Assembly (NCBI GenBank): GCA_039545355.1
Contig: BCJJ01000002.1
Span: 1,831,518-1,895,517 of the forward strand
From: Trichosporon coremiiforme
Taxonomy: Eukaryota; Basidiomycota; Tremellomycetes; Trichosporonales; Trichosporonaceae
Length of the DNA: 64,000 bases
Direction of reading: 5' to 3'
The position numbers and the translations under genes were made by a program. Every line of letters starts with the position of its first letter. Within the stretch, counting starts at the first letter, position 1. Below, piece by piece: positions 1 through 12,237 of this stretch. Below the pieces are notes generated by a model. It did not search any database and was not told the DNA's origin. It saw only the letters and a list, made by a program, of their open reading frames with translations.

Positions 1-823
1 ACGGGATTCTTCAGCCCCAGCCTCCCCTCACGCCCCTTGATGTCGTCCACCTCGGGCACATGTGCGGCTACGACAGCGCCGTCGCCCACCGCTGGAGCGG
101 GTGGAGCAGCTGGTGCAACATGCTGAACCGCGCAGAGTGGGAGGCAGTTGGGCACATTGCTGACGCTGAGAGGTGGTACAGCGTCGGCGAAGGCAGTGTA
201 AGCTCCAACGACTGGGAGGGCGTAGCTGACATCAGCTGTACGGGAAGACTATGGGTGCGGGATACGTAAACGAACTGCTCGCTCGTCTGTTGGACCGCGC
301 ACCCGTAGACTCTACCACCACCAACCACACCCTGAACAACAATACGGAGACCTTTCCTCGAGGCGGCCACCGGCTCTTTGTTGTGAGTTAGGAGATTCAG
401 TCTCAACTGACACCCAGGACTTCTCGCACGACAACGAGATGGTCGAGATTTTGACGGCACTGGGTGTGCTGACGATGGACCGCAAGCTGCCCACGACGCA
501 CGTGCCGAAGCGTAAGCAATTTGTGCTCTCCGAGCTGGTCCCCTTCGGCGCACGCTGGGCGTTTGAGCGCGTGCGCTGCGGGCTCTCCCGTCGCGAGGAC
601 GAGACGGACGACAAGTGGCAGCGCCGCAACACGTTTGTCCGCGTCCTCGTCAAGTGAGTTAGCAGCCCCATGTTAAACTGACAGCAGCGACTGCCCGATG
701 CGCGTCGACCACATCGCGTGCCGCTCCTCGGCTCTCACCGAGTACGGCCTGTGCCAGCTCGACGCGTTCCACGAGGCGCAAGCCTGGAGCACCGAGCACG
801 TCAATTGGGCCAAATGCCTCTAA
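1..823 (+). CDS. Histidine acid phosphatase / 3-phytase-like enzyme, 3' part only
   Basis: The 5' end lies outside the window. Four exons are visible: about 3-197, 236-382, 418-653 and 685 or 688-823. They are joined through introns of 38, 35 and 31-34 nt. The translation matches the C-terminal half of histidine phosphatase clade 2 (fungal acid phosphatase/phytase). It has the helical segment DVVHLGHMCGYDSAVA, then GAGYVNELLARL, then the catalytic HD dipeptide in DFSHDNEM, then the VPFGAR strand and a cysteine-rich tail ending NWAKCL. Family enzymes hydrolyse phosphomonoesters such as phytate and are usually secreted; the signal peptide and the RHG catalytic motif would lie upstream. The last acceptor is a CAGCAG tandem, so one residue is ambiguous. 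Family assignment is firm. Phytase versus general acid phosphatase cannot be decided from this fragment. Confidence 0.87.
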
Positions 824-902
824 CTTGCCTCCTGTAGCATAATAACTCTGTTGTATCACGACAAAACTACATGTATCATGTGCACTGTGTACATCGAGGC
901 CA

Positions 903-3900
903 TTAACAGTTCTCAGATTTGGTGGTGTCGAGGCGCTTGAGCGTGTCGCTCGCAATTTCCAAGAAGTCCTTAGGCATGCCAGCAAGTTGTGCCGCTTTCT
1001 GTTTACTGTCAGCTACTAACTCCGAGTGGTCAGCTCACAATAGCGTGTGAGTCATAGTTGATCCCTGGCTTGAGCGCGTACGAGTACGCGAACGCGCCAC
1101 TGGCCGCATCGACATCGACGTCGGTGCAGAAGAATGCGACGCCTGGCCTGACATCCCCTGAGTCAGTAGGTGAGCGCGGCGCACCAAGCATATGCGCCAA
1201 CTCATGGTAGTGCGTCGCGAACAGGGTGCGGCACCCGATATGCCGCAGGATGTAGTCGAGGGTCGCGTAAGCAATGCTGATGCCTGCGTTGAGGGTGGTT
1301 CCTCGTCCGATTCTGTCGTCAGCTTCATACCATCGCCCAGACAGCCTCGCAACGGCCTCGCAACGGCCTCGCGCTCGACAGACTCGCGCTGCGCGCTCGG
1401 ATGCTCACTCATCCATGATGACCAGTGAGCGCGGCGTCGCGCTCTTCAATATCGTCGCTGTCTCAACCATCTCGAGCATGAACGTGCTCCTGTCTCTATA
1501 GAGATCGTCGCGCGCGCCGATGCGCGAGAAGACTTTGTCGACTATACCGATGCGCGCGCTTTCGGCCGGCACGAAGGAGCCGCTCTGTGCCAGGATTGCG
1601 AGGACGGCCGTCTGCCGCAAAAGCGTCGACTTGCCGCCCTGGTTCGGGCCCGTCACGACGTGCAGATACGCCGAGGGCGTCATGTGTGTCGAGTTTGGGG
1701 TGAAGGCGCGCGAGGCAGCCAGAAGGCCGGACTCGACGGAGGGGTGTCGGCCTGCTTCGACGTGCAGCTCGGCCCTGTGATCAGCTCGGCACATCATGGA
1801 CAACTTACCCCTCATCAAGCACCGGACGGACGTAGTTCAGCTCGACTGCAGCCTGTGCGAAGCCGGCAGAGACGTCCAATTCGTCGACGAGCTCGGCGTT
1901 GAGCTGCACAATCCCAGAATGCTCAATTACAATCGCGCGCAGACGGTTCAGCGCCCGCGAGTGTGCGACCTCTAGCTCCTGGTGCGCGCGCGCCAGCTTC
2001 GCGCCGAGCAGCGACCATTCCTGCTGTCAGCTACGCCTCCCCATCTGTCTAGCTCGCAACGGCCCAAGGCTCACGTTGTTGGCAAACGTCTTAGACGCGC
2101 GCGTCTCGCTCATGACGTAAAACTCGGGTGACCGGTCGAGCTTGCCGATCTCCGTCTTGCGCTTGACGTTGACAACGAAGGCGCCGCGCACGTTCTGGCC
2201 CAGACTCAATGTCGGCGCCGCCATGTCTTCCCTCAATCGAGTTTCGAGCTCGTCACGCTGCGTCTTCAGGCGCTCGATCTGTTTGTGCAGATCGGACAGC
2301 TCTGTTGAGAAGCTGACGTCAGCTAAGACAGGAACCGCCGGATAGCTCACCTGGGCCGGATCCACCACAGCGCGCGCTCACGCTCTGCCCGCTTCCTGTC
2401 TTCCTCCTCGCCCTTCGTCTCCCGAGAGCTGGGTTCGAGATCCGATTCGTCCGCGATCTGAAGCACGTTCAGTGCCGTCTCGTCAATCGCACCCTCGATC
2501 GTGTCTGCGAGCTCGCTGAGTGGCTTGAACGCCTCGACGAACTGACGGAGACGCTCGCGGCCCTCCGCCTGCTCGCCCTCTGGAACAGCTTTACGCCGCT
2601 TTTCGCGCACCGTCTCCTGGATGCGTGCCAGGATCTGCCCCACGTTCCGGATCCAGCGGGCAACGTCCCATACGTCGCTGCCGTCGCCCTGGTACGAGCG
2701 GAACTTTTGGACCGTACGCACTACGTCAGAGAGCTCCCTCATCTGCTCGCGGAGGCGGACACGAAGGTCCTCGTTGTCGACGAGGGACGTTACCAGGGCC
2801 AGGCGCGCATTAATGTGGGGCAGCGAAGTCGACGGAGCCGACAGAGTACGGCGCAGAAGACGCTGGCCCGAGTCCGTCACCGTGCGGGAGATGACGCTCA
2901 GGAGAGTGCCCTTGACGCTGAGCGGCGATCGGAGATGGGAGGGGATGGTGCTGATAGGCATGAGGCCGCCTGGTCTAAGAGCGTGTCGGATCTCAAGAGC
3001 TTGAAGCGTCGGAGCGTCGATGTGCATTTGGTGTTGCTCCGACTCGCGGTTGAACTCCTCGGGCTGCGTTGGCATCGCAGGCATAGAGTCTCGCAGCGCG
3101 TACTCCAGGTGCCGACGGAGGAGGATAATCGCGCGACGCTCCAGGGTCAGCGCACTAGTAGGTTTGGCGGCGGCTCGTCGTGTAGAGGATGTGTCTTCCT
3201 CGCCGGCAGACGCAAAGGATACATGGACCCCCAACACCCGCAGGAGACCCAGGAATTCTCCCACGTCCGGATCGAGGTCGATCGCCTCTGTCCCCTGCTG
3301 CCAGGCGTCTCTGTATATCGAGTCGAGGACAATCTCCTTCGGTGATATGCGAGTCAACTCGTCCTCGATGTCATTCACTGTCGTGTCCTTCGTGAGAAAC
3401 TCCCCCGTCGAGACGTCCGCGTACGCCATGTACACCGGCAGCCCGGCGTTGCCTCTCTTCGCGTTGGTTCCAACAGCGAATGCCAGAAGGTACCTACTCT
3501 CTTGGCCCGAGACCCATGATTCGCTAACAAGAGTGCCGGGAGTCACGACTCTTGTGACCTTCCTCTTGACCTCGTCCCGCGGATCCCGGAGCTGCAGAGG
3601 ATCCTTCGCCTCCTCGACGAGGGCGACAGTGTAGCCAAGGTCTTGGACGAGAAGCTTCAAGTACTTATCGATCTGGTGGATGGGAAAGCCGGTGAAGGGG
3701 AACTGGCCAGTCTTGTAGGTCTTGCTGGTCAGTTTGATACCGAGGAGGGAAGACACTTCGATCGCCGGGTGGAAGTAGGACTGCGGTGAGTGAGCCAGCG
3801 ATGGCAGCGAGCGCACCTACCTCATAGAAGTTGCCGACCTGTGTAAGCAGTATGCAGTCCGGAAAGCGTTTCCAGTTCAGCCAGACAAGCTTGGACAGTG

Positions 3901-4308
3901 GTGTTTCGGGGATCTCTCCAGCCTTCAGTGCTGCCTCATACTCGGCTTGCTCTTCCGGCGAGATGACCGCGTACTCTGCTCGTCCATCGTCGTCGCTCGG
4001 CTCAGACGTCTCTAACAGGTCAGCTGTCTGGAAGTCAAGGCTACCTTACCAGACCTGGGCTTTCGCTTGCGTTTCGATTTTGGTGATTCAAGAAAGGACT
4101 CGACAGGTCCGACTGTCAGGTCATCTTGTGGTGGTGTTGCAGAGGTCGGTAACTCGTCGAATGCCAGGACCTCCTTCTTCTTAGGACGTGGGCCTGATGA
4201 CGCGTATTTCGGTCGCAGTAGTCGTCCAAACGAAACCACAGTCGCTTGAGGGAGAGCCGAGGGTCCGAAAACACAGTGTCGCGCTGGCGGACCCAAGCGG
4301 CTAAGCAT
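903..4308 (-). CDS. MSH1: Mitochondrial DNA mismatch repair protein MSH1 (MutS family)
   Basis: This is a MutS homologue of about 1,020 aa in eight exons. Checked introns are 4012-4049, 3781-3820, 2313-2350 and 2021-2074. The start at 4308 gives [15 protein letters not shown], a basic, hydroxylated N-terminus like a mitochondrial presequence. Domain I carries [15 protein letters not shown] and [20 protein letters not shown], a pattern typical of fungal MSH1. A coiled-coil lever region follows. The ATPase domain has the Walker [18 protein letters not shown], the Walker B LVIMDE followed by IGRGT, and the late motifs [12 protein letters not shown] and [12 protein letters not shown]. The family recognises mispairs in mtDNA. 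The middle glutamine of Walker A replaces the common methionine. It shares a 173-bp promoter with ARP5. Family is certain; MSH1 rather than a nuclear MSH rests on the presequence and domain I. Confidence 0.92.
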
Positions 4309-4481
4309 AGAGGAGAGCTTGCACGCGATAGCTGCCCGTAAGAGAGTATTAGAGGAGGGTGGATGCGAGAGTGGAGGTTGGTGATTGATTGTCGGATTCA
4401 GGCACGGCATCGGGTCCTTCAAACCAGAGTCATCACGATGGTTCCAATCCAATCCTCTTTCGTTCCACCACATCCTCAACC
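4309..4481. promoter_or_regulatory. Compact bidirectional promoter MSH1/ARP5
   Basis: Only 173 bp separate the divergent start codons of MSH1 (-) and ARP5 (+). All 5' untranslated and core promoter sequence of both genes must lie here or inside the opposite gene. I see no clear TATA box. The assignment rests on gene orientation alone. Confidence 0.6.
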
Positions 4482-7036
4482 ATGAGCAACGATCAGGACC
4501 CTGCCACCCCTGGCAGCAAGGTCATCCACTTCCCCGAGGGGACTTTCAATCCCGAACCTCAACCTCCGTTCGACTACCACTCCCTTGATGGCCAGGACCC
4601 GGTTATTTGTATCGATAATGGTTAGAGTCCGTATGCGAGAAGCGCTGACAATGGTAGGGTCTCACTCATGGCGCGCTGGCTTCTCCACGATGTCGACTCC
4701 CTACGTCGACAGTCCTAACGTGATTGCTAGGTATCGCGAGAGGAAGATCGGCAAGAACATGCTCCTGTTCGGCAACTACGTCGATGCCGACGCCAACTCG
4801 CGTTCGAACACGAGGAACATGTTCGACGGTGACCTTTTGATCCATGGTGACCTCCTGGTAAGTCTGAGGTACGAAAGGGCTGCTGACGTCGGTAGGAATG
4901 TGCTCTCGATTACACGTTCCTTACCCTTGGCATCGACTCGGACCGGATAGAGCAGCCGATTGTTATGACGGAGCGCCTGACGAACCCGTTGTTCACAAGA
5001 GCCAGTACGTCGAGGTTATCTTGAACGGCTTTATCTGACATTCAGTGACGTCTGAGCTTTTGTTCGAACTCTACGGAGCACCGGAAGTCTCCTACGGCAT
5101 CGATTCCCTGTTCGCATTCTCCCGTCACCATCAGAAGGACGGTCTCTCCATTAACATGGGCCACAATGCGAGTACTGTCATCCCTGTTGTGGATGGGAGA
5201 GGCATCATCTCACGTGCTAAGCGGTATGTTTCGCATCGGTCTGCATAACTGATAATCAGGATACCGTTCGGAGGAGCGCAGGCTTCTGAGCTCATGCTGA
5301 AACTTGTTCAGCTCAAGTACCCGTCATTCCCTTTGAAGGTCACTGGCGGACAAGCAACTGTGAGATACGTCAATGCTACGGTATCACTAACCGCAGTACA
5401 TGTACCACGAGACGTGCTACTTCTCATCGGACTACGAGTCGGAGCTCCGATCACTCGAGAACCCGGCCAAGATGGCCGAAATGACCAAGATTGTCCAGTT
5501 CCCTTTCACTCAGCCTGAGGTCGTGGAGAAGTCGGAGGCTGAGATTGCAGCTGCTTTGGCCCGCAGGAAGGAGCAGGGTCGAAGACTCCAGGAGATGCAG
5601 GCTAAGCAGCGTGCCGAAAAGTTGGCTGCCAAGATCGCGGAAGTGGACGAGTTCAAGGCTCTCCTGGCCGAGCGTGGTACTATGAAAAAGGCCGAGTTCG
5701 CCCAGCGCATTTACGACTCGACACCTTTCGAGACAGAAGCCGAGGTAGAGGCATACATCAAGAAGGCCGAGGCCGAGATCAAGCGAAAACAACGCAAGGA
5801 TCTCGGAGAAGATCCGGAGCCTGAGGAGGAGCCAACATTCCCGCTCGTGGACCGGCCAGATGAGGAGCTGAACGAGGAGGAGCTGAAGGAGAAGCGCAAG
5901 CAGCGTCTCATGAAGGCTGGCTGGGAGGCTCGTGTCAAAGCTCGCAACGAAAAGCAGAAGGAGAAGGAGCGCCTGGTGAGTTGCGATGTCGTGCGGTGTA
6001 GCTGACATGTCTAGGCTGAGCTTGAGCGATTGGAGATCGAGGAGAGGACCAACAACCTCGAGCGATGGTCAGCTAAGCTGCGGAAAGAGCAGGACGAGGT
6101 GATCGAGCGCATGAAGGAGCGAAAGAAGCGACAGGCACAGCTTGGCGACCGCAAGTCGGCGGCCGCTCAGAACCGCATGAAGTCAATTGCTGCGCTGGCT
6201 GCAGACAACAATGGCGGACGAAAGCGAAAAAAGGGAGACGAAGGTGAGCGGGCACACGCTGATTAGACTGACGTTCAGAAAAGGATGATGGCTTCGGACG
6301 AGACGACAGTGACTGGAATGCGTACCGCGAGATCGTGAGGTGATTCGAGGATTATGGGTAACTAACTTCAGGCCGACGACGAAGACTCTGATGCCGAGGA
6401 GGACGACGCTGCTGCTTTGGAGAGCATCGAAGCTCGTCTTCTCGAGTTCGACCCGAACTTCACAGAGGACGACACCATGGAGGGCCGTGTGCGTCTCAAG
6501 AACGCGCTGCTCAACAACTTCGTTCGAGGCGGCACGGGCGGTCGCTACGACGAGGAGAGCGTGGAGCAAAATTACCAAGTTCACCTGAACGTGGAGCGTA
6601 TTCGTGTTCCCGAGACATGGTTCCAACCGTCCATGTTTGGCATGGACTCTGCTGGCATTGGTGAGATGTCGGGATGGATTCTCAATGGATTCGAGCCTGA
6701 CATCTGTGAGCGCCTCATGCAGGTACGTTTGGAACCTCGCAAATGCAATCGTGCTGACTTTCACAGTGTATCGTCCTGTCCGGAGGGTCGACGAAACTTC
6801 CCGGGCTGCTGCAACGGACTCGCCACACGTTGACGCCGATGCTCCCATACCGAAAGCCGTTGAAGATCTACGGTGCGGTCGGTGGAGACGACCCCCGATT
6901 GGAGGCATGGCGCGGAATGGCAGAGTGGGCCCGGTCACCGAAAGGTCGCTCAGCCTTCATCACTCGAGCCGAATACGACGAAAAGGGCTCAGAGTGGTTG
7001 AAAGAGCATGCTTGGGGCAATGTCCCGCCGTTCTAG
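4482..7036 (+). CDS. ARP5: Actin-related protein 5, INO80 chromatin remodeller subunit
   Basis: About 735 aa are spread over roughly ten exons split by short introns, most of them about 35-45 nt. The start codon in CAACCATGAGC begins MSNDQDPATPG. The N-terminal actin fold shows VICIDNGGWRAGFS, LLFGNY, the segment RLTNPLFTRAMTSELLFELYGAP, and INMGHNASTVIPVVDG (phosphate-2 loop). A long charged coiled-coil insertion of about 250 residues, rich in E, K and R (5500-6350), is characteristic of Arp5. The actin fold resumes at MFGMDSAGIGEMSGWI and CIVLSGGSTKLPGL, ending NVPPF. Arp5 with Ies6 couples INO80 ATP hydrolysis to nucleosome sliding in the nucleus. Its length is close to that of the yeast protein (about 755 aa). 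Nothing looks truncated. Confidence 0.94.
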
Positions 7037-7278
7037 ATAGTGCTCCTGTTAGTCTATGCATCTCACTGTATTTCCCCAAAGAAAAGAGGAGATTGAGGAT
7101 CGGAGGCGTTTGCAGATTCAGTGACAGGTGTTTGAGGGGACCCCACACCGGTAAGCGTCACACCTTGATGCTTGGGCTCCCGATCGTATCTTCGAATCAA
7201 CCCATCCTCTTTGCCACCACCCGTACACCCTAATCTGTCCCAGGCTTCTCTCAGTAGCATGGGTGTGTGCGACACACG

Positions 7279-10200
7279 ATGGGAAACATCAGTTCTATGG
7301 CGCGAGCGTGAGTCTGAAGGCTTATCAATGCTGATGGAAGCTCGACGGCTCTGGACTCGTATGTCTCCGAACTTGGCACAGACATATCCTATGAGAAGAG
7401 GTAAGATCTGGGGTTAGAAAAGCAGCTAACGTACAGTTTGTCGTCGTCTCGATTCATGAAGAGCATCGTTGCGCGACACAAGTATGGACCTCTCGTGCTC
7501 AAGATCTTCATCAAGCCGGACAGCTCGATGAGTCTCAGAGTGATCCAGCGGCGTCTAAAGAGTGAGTCAGCGTTTTGAGTGTGAACTAACGTTGGCAGAT
7601 GAACGCGATGCACTTGCGAGCGTGAGCAATGTGCATCCCTACTCTACGTTCATTGAGACCGAGAAGGCTGGTTATCTCATAAGGCAGTGGGTGGGATCCA
7701 GTCTGTATGATCGCCTCAGGTAAATGCATGACACTCGCCGGCACCTGAGCTCACATCAGCACGCAACCATATCTTACCGACATCGAGAAGAAGTGGATTG
7801 CGTTCCAGCTGCTCACTTCTCTGCGGGATGCGCGGATGAATAAGGTCTCGCACGGCGACATCAAGTCCGACAATGTCCTGATCACGACGGATCTCACGGT
7901 CCTCGTCACCGACTTCTCGTCATCTTTCAAACCGACGTATCTGCCGATAGACGATCCGGCCGACTTTTCCTTCTTCTTCGACACGTCTGCTCGAAGAACG
8001 TGTTACATTGCTCCGGAACGATTCTACGGGGCAGATTCGAAGATTGCGCAGGAGAAGGCGGAGGCAGCAGGTGAAGCTGTGAACGATGGCAGCTCGCCAT
8101 GGGAGAAGCGGACAGGGAAGGTCACCGAGGAGATGGACGTCTTCTCTGCTGGATGCGTTCTGGCCGAGACCTGGACGGACGGTCGAACAGTCTTCAATCT
8201 GAGTGAGCTGTTTGCGTACAAGGACGGACAGCTGGGATTGGACGGCATCCTGGACAATCTGGAGGACAAGAACGTAAAGGTGAGCTCCAACATCCTCACT
8301 GTAGCTGACAAGGCAGGCGATGATCGCCCAAATGCTCTCACGAGAGCCAGCTGATCGACCGACGTTCGACCGCATTCTCAACACCTTCCGAGGCACCGTG
8401 TTCCCCGAGTACTTCTACACCTTCCTGAGGGACTACATCACCGATCTCTCAGAGTTGCCGGACAGTCCGGAGCCTGACTTCCTGAGACGTGTGTGCGGAG
8501 TACCTGGGACAAAGGTGGACCAGATGCTGGAGCAGTGGGACTCTCTGAGTGTTCATCTCGAAGGACAAGGTACCAACGAACGTGAGTTGAATCCAGTCTA
8601 TGAACGAACTGACAATAGATGGCCCTGCTCTGCTCCTCCTCAACGTTGTCACCTCTAGTATCCGGAACTGTCTCTCGCCCAGCTCGAGGCTTCACGGTCT
8701 GCAGCTCTTCCTGAAGCTCTGTCCGTTCCTTGTGGATGAGCACAAGGTGGATCGTGTTGTTCCCTTCGTGGTAGAGTTGCTGTCGGACGACGTCCCGATA
8801 GTCCGAGCCGAGGCGTGTCGGACGCTGGTCACAATAGTGAGCTCGTGCCGGCCAACACTAGGTGTAGCTGACGTTCCAGGTTGAGTCGGTCAACTCTATT
8901 ACAGTGCATAACGCGACCTTCCTTCCAGAGTATTTGTTGCCGCAAACTCGGAAGCTTGCCAACGATCCGGACGTGTTCGTGAGGGCCACGTACGCTCGAG
9001 CGCTCGTCCGCCTGGCGGACGCTGCTGTGCGTATGCTGGAGATCAGTCATGCTTCACAACCAGGTTCAAGGAAGGACCTCCCCAAGCTCCCAGACTCTGA
9101 CTACGACAGCATGCTGGCAGAGATTCAGAACGTAATCGAGGAGCAGGCCACCATGCTGCTTGTGGACTCGAACAGTAACGTCAAGCGGAGCATGCTGGCC
9201 TCCATTTCTGACCTCTGCCTATTTTTCGGACGCCAAAAGTCAAGCGATGCGGTTCTCAGCCACATCATGACATACCTGAACGACCGAGACTGGCAACTCC
9301 GGTTGGCGTTCTTCGACGGTATAGTAACTGTGGGAGCATTTATCGGAATCCGAGCTATCCATGAATACGTACTGCCGCTCATGCTGCAAGCTCTTGCTGG
9401 TGAGTGGGCGTCAAATGTCCAGGCTAACTCCAGATTCCGAGGAGGCAGTGGTCGCTCGAGTCATTGCTTCATTGTCCAGTCTCGCATCTCTGGGACTCCT
9501 GAAACGGATGTATCTCTGGGACGTTTACCACCGAGTCTTGGGTTTCCTGTACCACCCGAATACATGGATCCGTCAAAGTGCAGCTGGCTTCATCGCAGCT
9601 GCTGCTTGCAACCTGCCGGCGTCGGATGTCTGGTGCATTTTGTACCCGTCGCTGCGGTTGTCGCTGCGGTCGGATATCGTGACATTAGATGAGGACTCTA
9701 TCCTCAACGCCCTCTCTCCACCTGTGAGTCACGCGGTCTGTGCTTGGGAACTAATGGCAAGTTGTCCCGCGCGTCGTTGCAGCTGGCAAAGTCTGCTGCT
9801 ATGCAGAGGTCACCACCAGGTTTCTGGGACTCGTGTGACCCGCGATACGTGAACAAGTCGTCGCTGAGCAACCGCTCGAGCTCGTCCAGCAAGAGCGATT
9901 CTCACTTTCTTAAAGACAAGGGCATCACCGCGAAGGACGAGAAGAAGGTCGTTGCCATGAAGGACTTCATCTACAAACAAGCAGAATCTTCTCGAGCGTA
10001 AGTTGACTTTGAACTTAGGTCGCTAACTCGCAGACGCGAAGCAATAGAGGCGCCGACGCCGCCCGAGGCCGCGCTCACCTCCGGCAAGTCAATCTCCTTG
10101 ACGAACCTGGGTATCACCCCGCAGACCGTCTTCATCTCTCCACGTACCGTGGGAGTAGTTGACGCTAAGCTAGAGCTGAGACGTCTCCGGCCAGACCTCA

Positions 10201-12237
10201 TCGGGGAGTCCTCCAGCCGGCGCTCGTCGTTCGCAAGCCGCAGTAACCGAGGAGATAACCCCGCCGAAGAGATTCGCAAGCGTTTCATGGGTCAACACGA
10301 GGTCTCCTCGCCTACCAAAGCTCCTGTACCTCGGTCAGAGGCAGCCGCCTCGGACTCGGTGATTTCTTCTGCTGTTGATGCCAGCCCTGGAGTCATAAAA
10401 GGGCACGTTCGACACAACTCAAGGGCTCTGCCTGCTGTCACCAGCCACGCCACTGCGACGGGAACGACAAGCGTTCACGAGGACTCACGGTCCGGGCAGA
10501 GCACGCCTGTTCCTGGCAATCTAGCTGGTGACCATGTCGGACCGCTGGCACCGTATAGCAGCACGTATGAGGGTGCTGATCCTGGCGTGCGAGCATTCCT
10601 CGAGCAAGTCGATCTGGAGAATTATCGTGAGCCACTGCTGGACTTCGGGCCACGTGTGGTAGCGAGTCATCGGAAGCGAGGGCCGCGACCGAAGTCCGCT
10701 TCCCCCCAACAGGCAACAATGATCGCACACCTGCCGCAACACACCGGAGCAGTGACCGCGATTGTGACCGCTCCTGACCAGATGTTCTTCGCTACTGCCT
10801 CTGAAGACTCTTCCATCCTTATCTGGGACATACCTCGCCTCGAGCGCAGTGTGGCGGCTCGTCCGCGACTGACGTATCGGATGGAGGCACCCGTGTCGAC
10901 GATGTGTCGGATTGAGGAGACGCATTGTCTCGCAGCTGCGAGCGAAGACGGCGCTGTCCATGTGCTGCGCGTGCACGCCTCTCCTGGGGCCTCGACAACG
11001 AAGTATAAGAGCATCGATTGCATCAGGACCTGGAGAACAGCCCCCGAGGACGGCTATGTCATCAAGATCTCACATTTGCAAGGTAAGCTCGTGAATCTGG
11101 GCGTGTAAGCTGATCGCAGAATCATCACTCCTCATGGTGACGAGTACCGGGACCATCGGGGTCCTGGATATGAGATCGATGGAGCTCAAGATCCGATTCC
11201 AGCATCCCCTGGAGCTCGGTCCTATTTCTGCAGTGTGTCCGTCGACTCACTGGGTTGTTGTTGGCACTGTCACGGGTGCCCTCAGCCTGTGGGACCTTCG
11301 CTTCGGACTGTTGCTGAAGTCCTGGGCCGCTAGGGGTGGCATCACCTCCTGTGCAATCCACCCGTCTCGCGGACGTGGCCGCTGGATCGTGGTTTCCGTC
11401 GATCGAGACGACCCGGGTGACTCGGGATCTCCATCGTCCTCAGAGGCGCCTCTTGTCGAGACTTATGACATCGAGACGTCGAAGCTCGTCGAGGTATTCG
11501 AGGTCCGCTCAACGCGACCTCCGCAGCGCCCAGCGATCCCTCCGTCGCGCGATGTCCTTCAGACCAAGTCTGAACTCATCGCCGAGTTAGCTGGCGGGAT
11601 GGGCGGCCTCGCACACATCTCCACCGATTCGGTGGACGAGCCGAGCGTACAGTCGGTCTTGGTCGGCCAGGGCTTTGCGTCGTTAGCCTCGCCTGCGCAG
11701 GACCCGGGCGCCAGCTCGTGGATGGTGACGGCCGGCGACGACCGCGTCATTCGCTACTGGGACCTCGCCGGAAACGGAGGCGGATTCGTTATCTGCGGCT
11801 CTCCTCGTGAGAAGGACGTCAGTTTCAGAGCGACGCAGGCCACCCCTCAACTTTACTACACTCTCCCTAACGCCCGCACGCCGCACCACCCTGGTGGCGC
11901 CCACGGCGGAGGTGGATCTGCGGGCCGTGCGCCAAACGTTAACGAAGGTGGATCCGAGAGGGGGGGAGCAACTGGCGGGGGTCGCGGCGCCGCCGTGGCT
12001 GGAGGCACCAGCGGGCAAGGCGCAACAGGTACGTCTCCGCAAGGCGGAGCTGCGGGAACGGGGATGGGCCAGCGGCAGCCGCTGCGTCCGCACTACGACT
12101 CGATCTGCTGTCTTGGCATGGTTGAGACACCCTTCTCGAGCTGCATCGTCAGCGCCGACCGGAGCGGTGTCATTAAGGTGTGGAGGATAGAGGGAAGTGG
12201 AACGGGGTCAGGCTCGTCAGGAGCCGGAGGGCGCTGA
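7279..12237 (+). CDS. VPS15: VPS15, pseudokinase-like regulatory subunit of the Vps34 PI3-kinase complex
   Basis: About 1,500 aa in more than ten exons, all separated by introns of about 35-45 nt. The start MGNISSMARAS matches the myristoylated MGxxxS N-terminus of Vps15. Exon 1 is only 29 nt. The kinase domain has SRFMKSIVARHKYGPLVLKIF, HGDIKSDNVL, TDFSSSFKPTYLP and DPADFSFFFDTS, then CYIAPERF. HEAT-like helices follow (about 8600-9700). A basic, serine-rich linker (9830-10700) leads to a C-terminal WD40 propeller with IAHLPQHTGAVTAIV, ILIWDIP, SLWDLRFG and RYWDLAG, ending VIKVWRIEG. The protein scaffolds Vps34 for endosomal sorting and autophagy. A Gly/Ala-rich stretch (11880-12055) interrupts the propeller. 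The gene stands alone on the + strand before a 4.4-kb gene-free tract. Confidence 0.95.
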
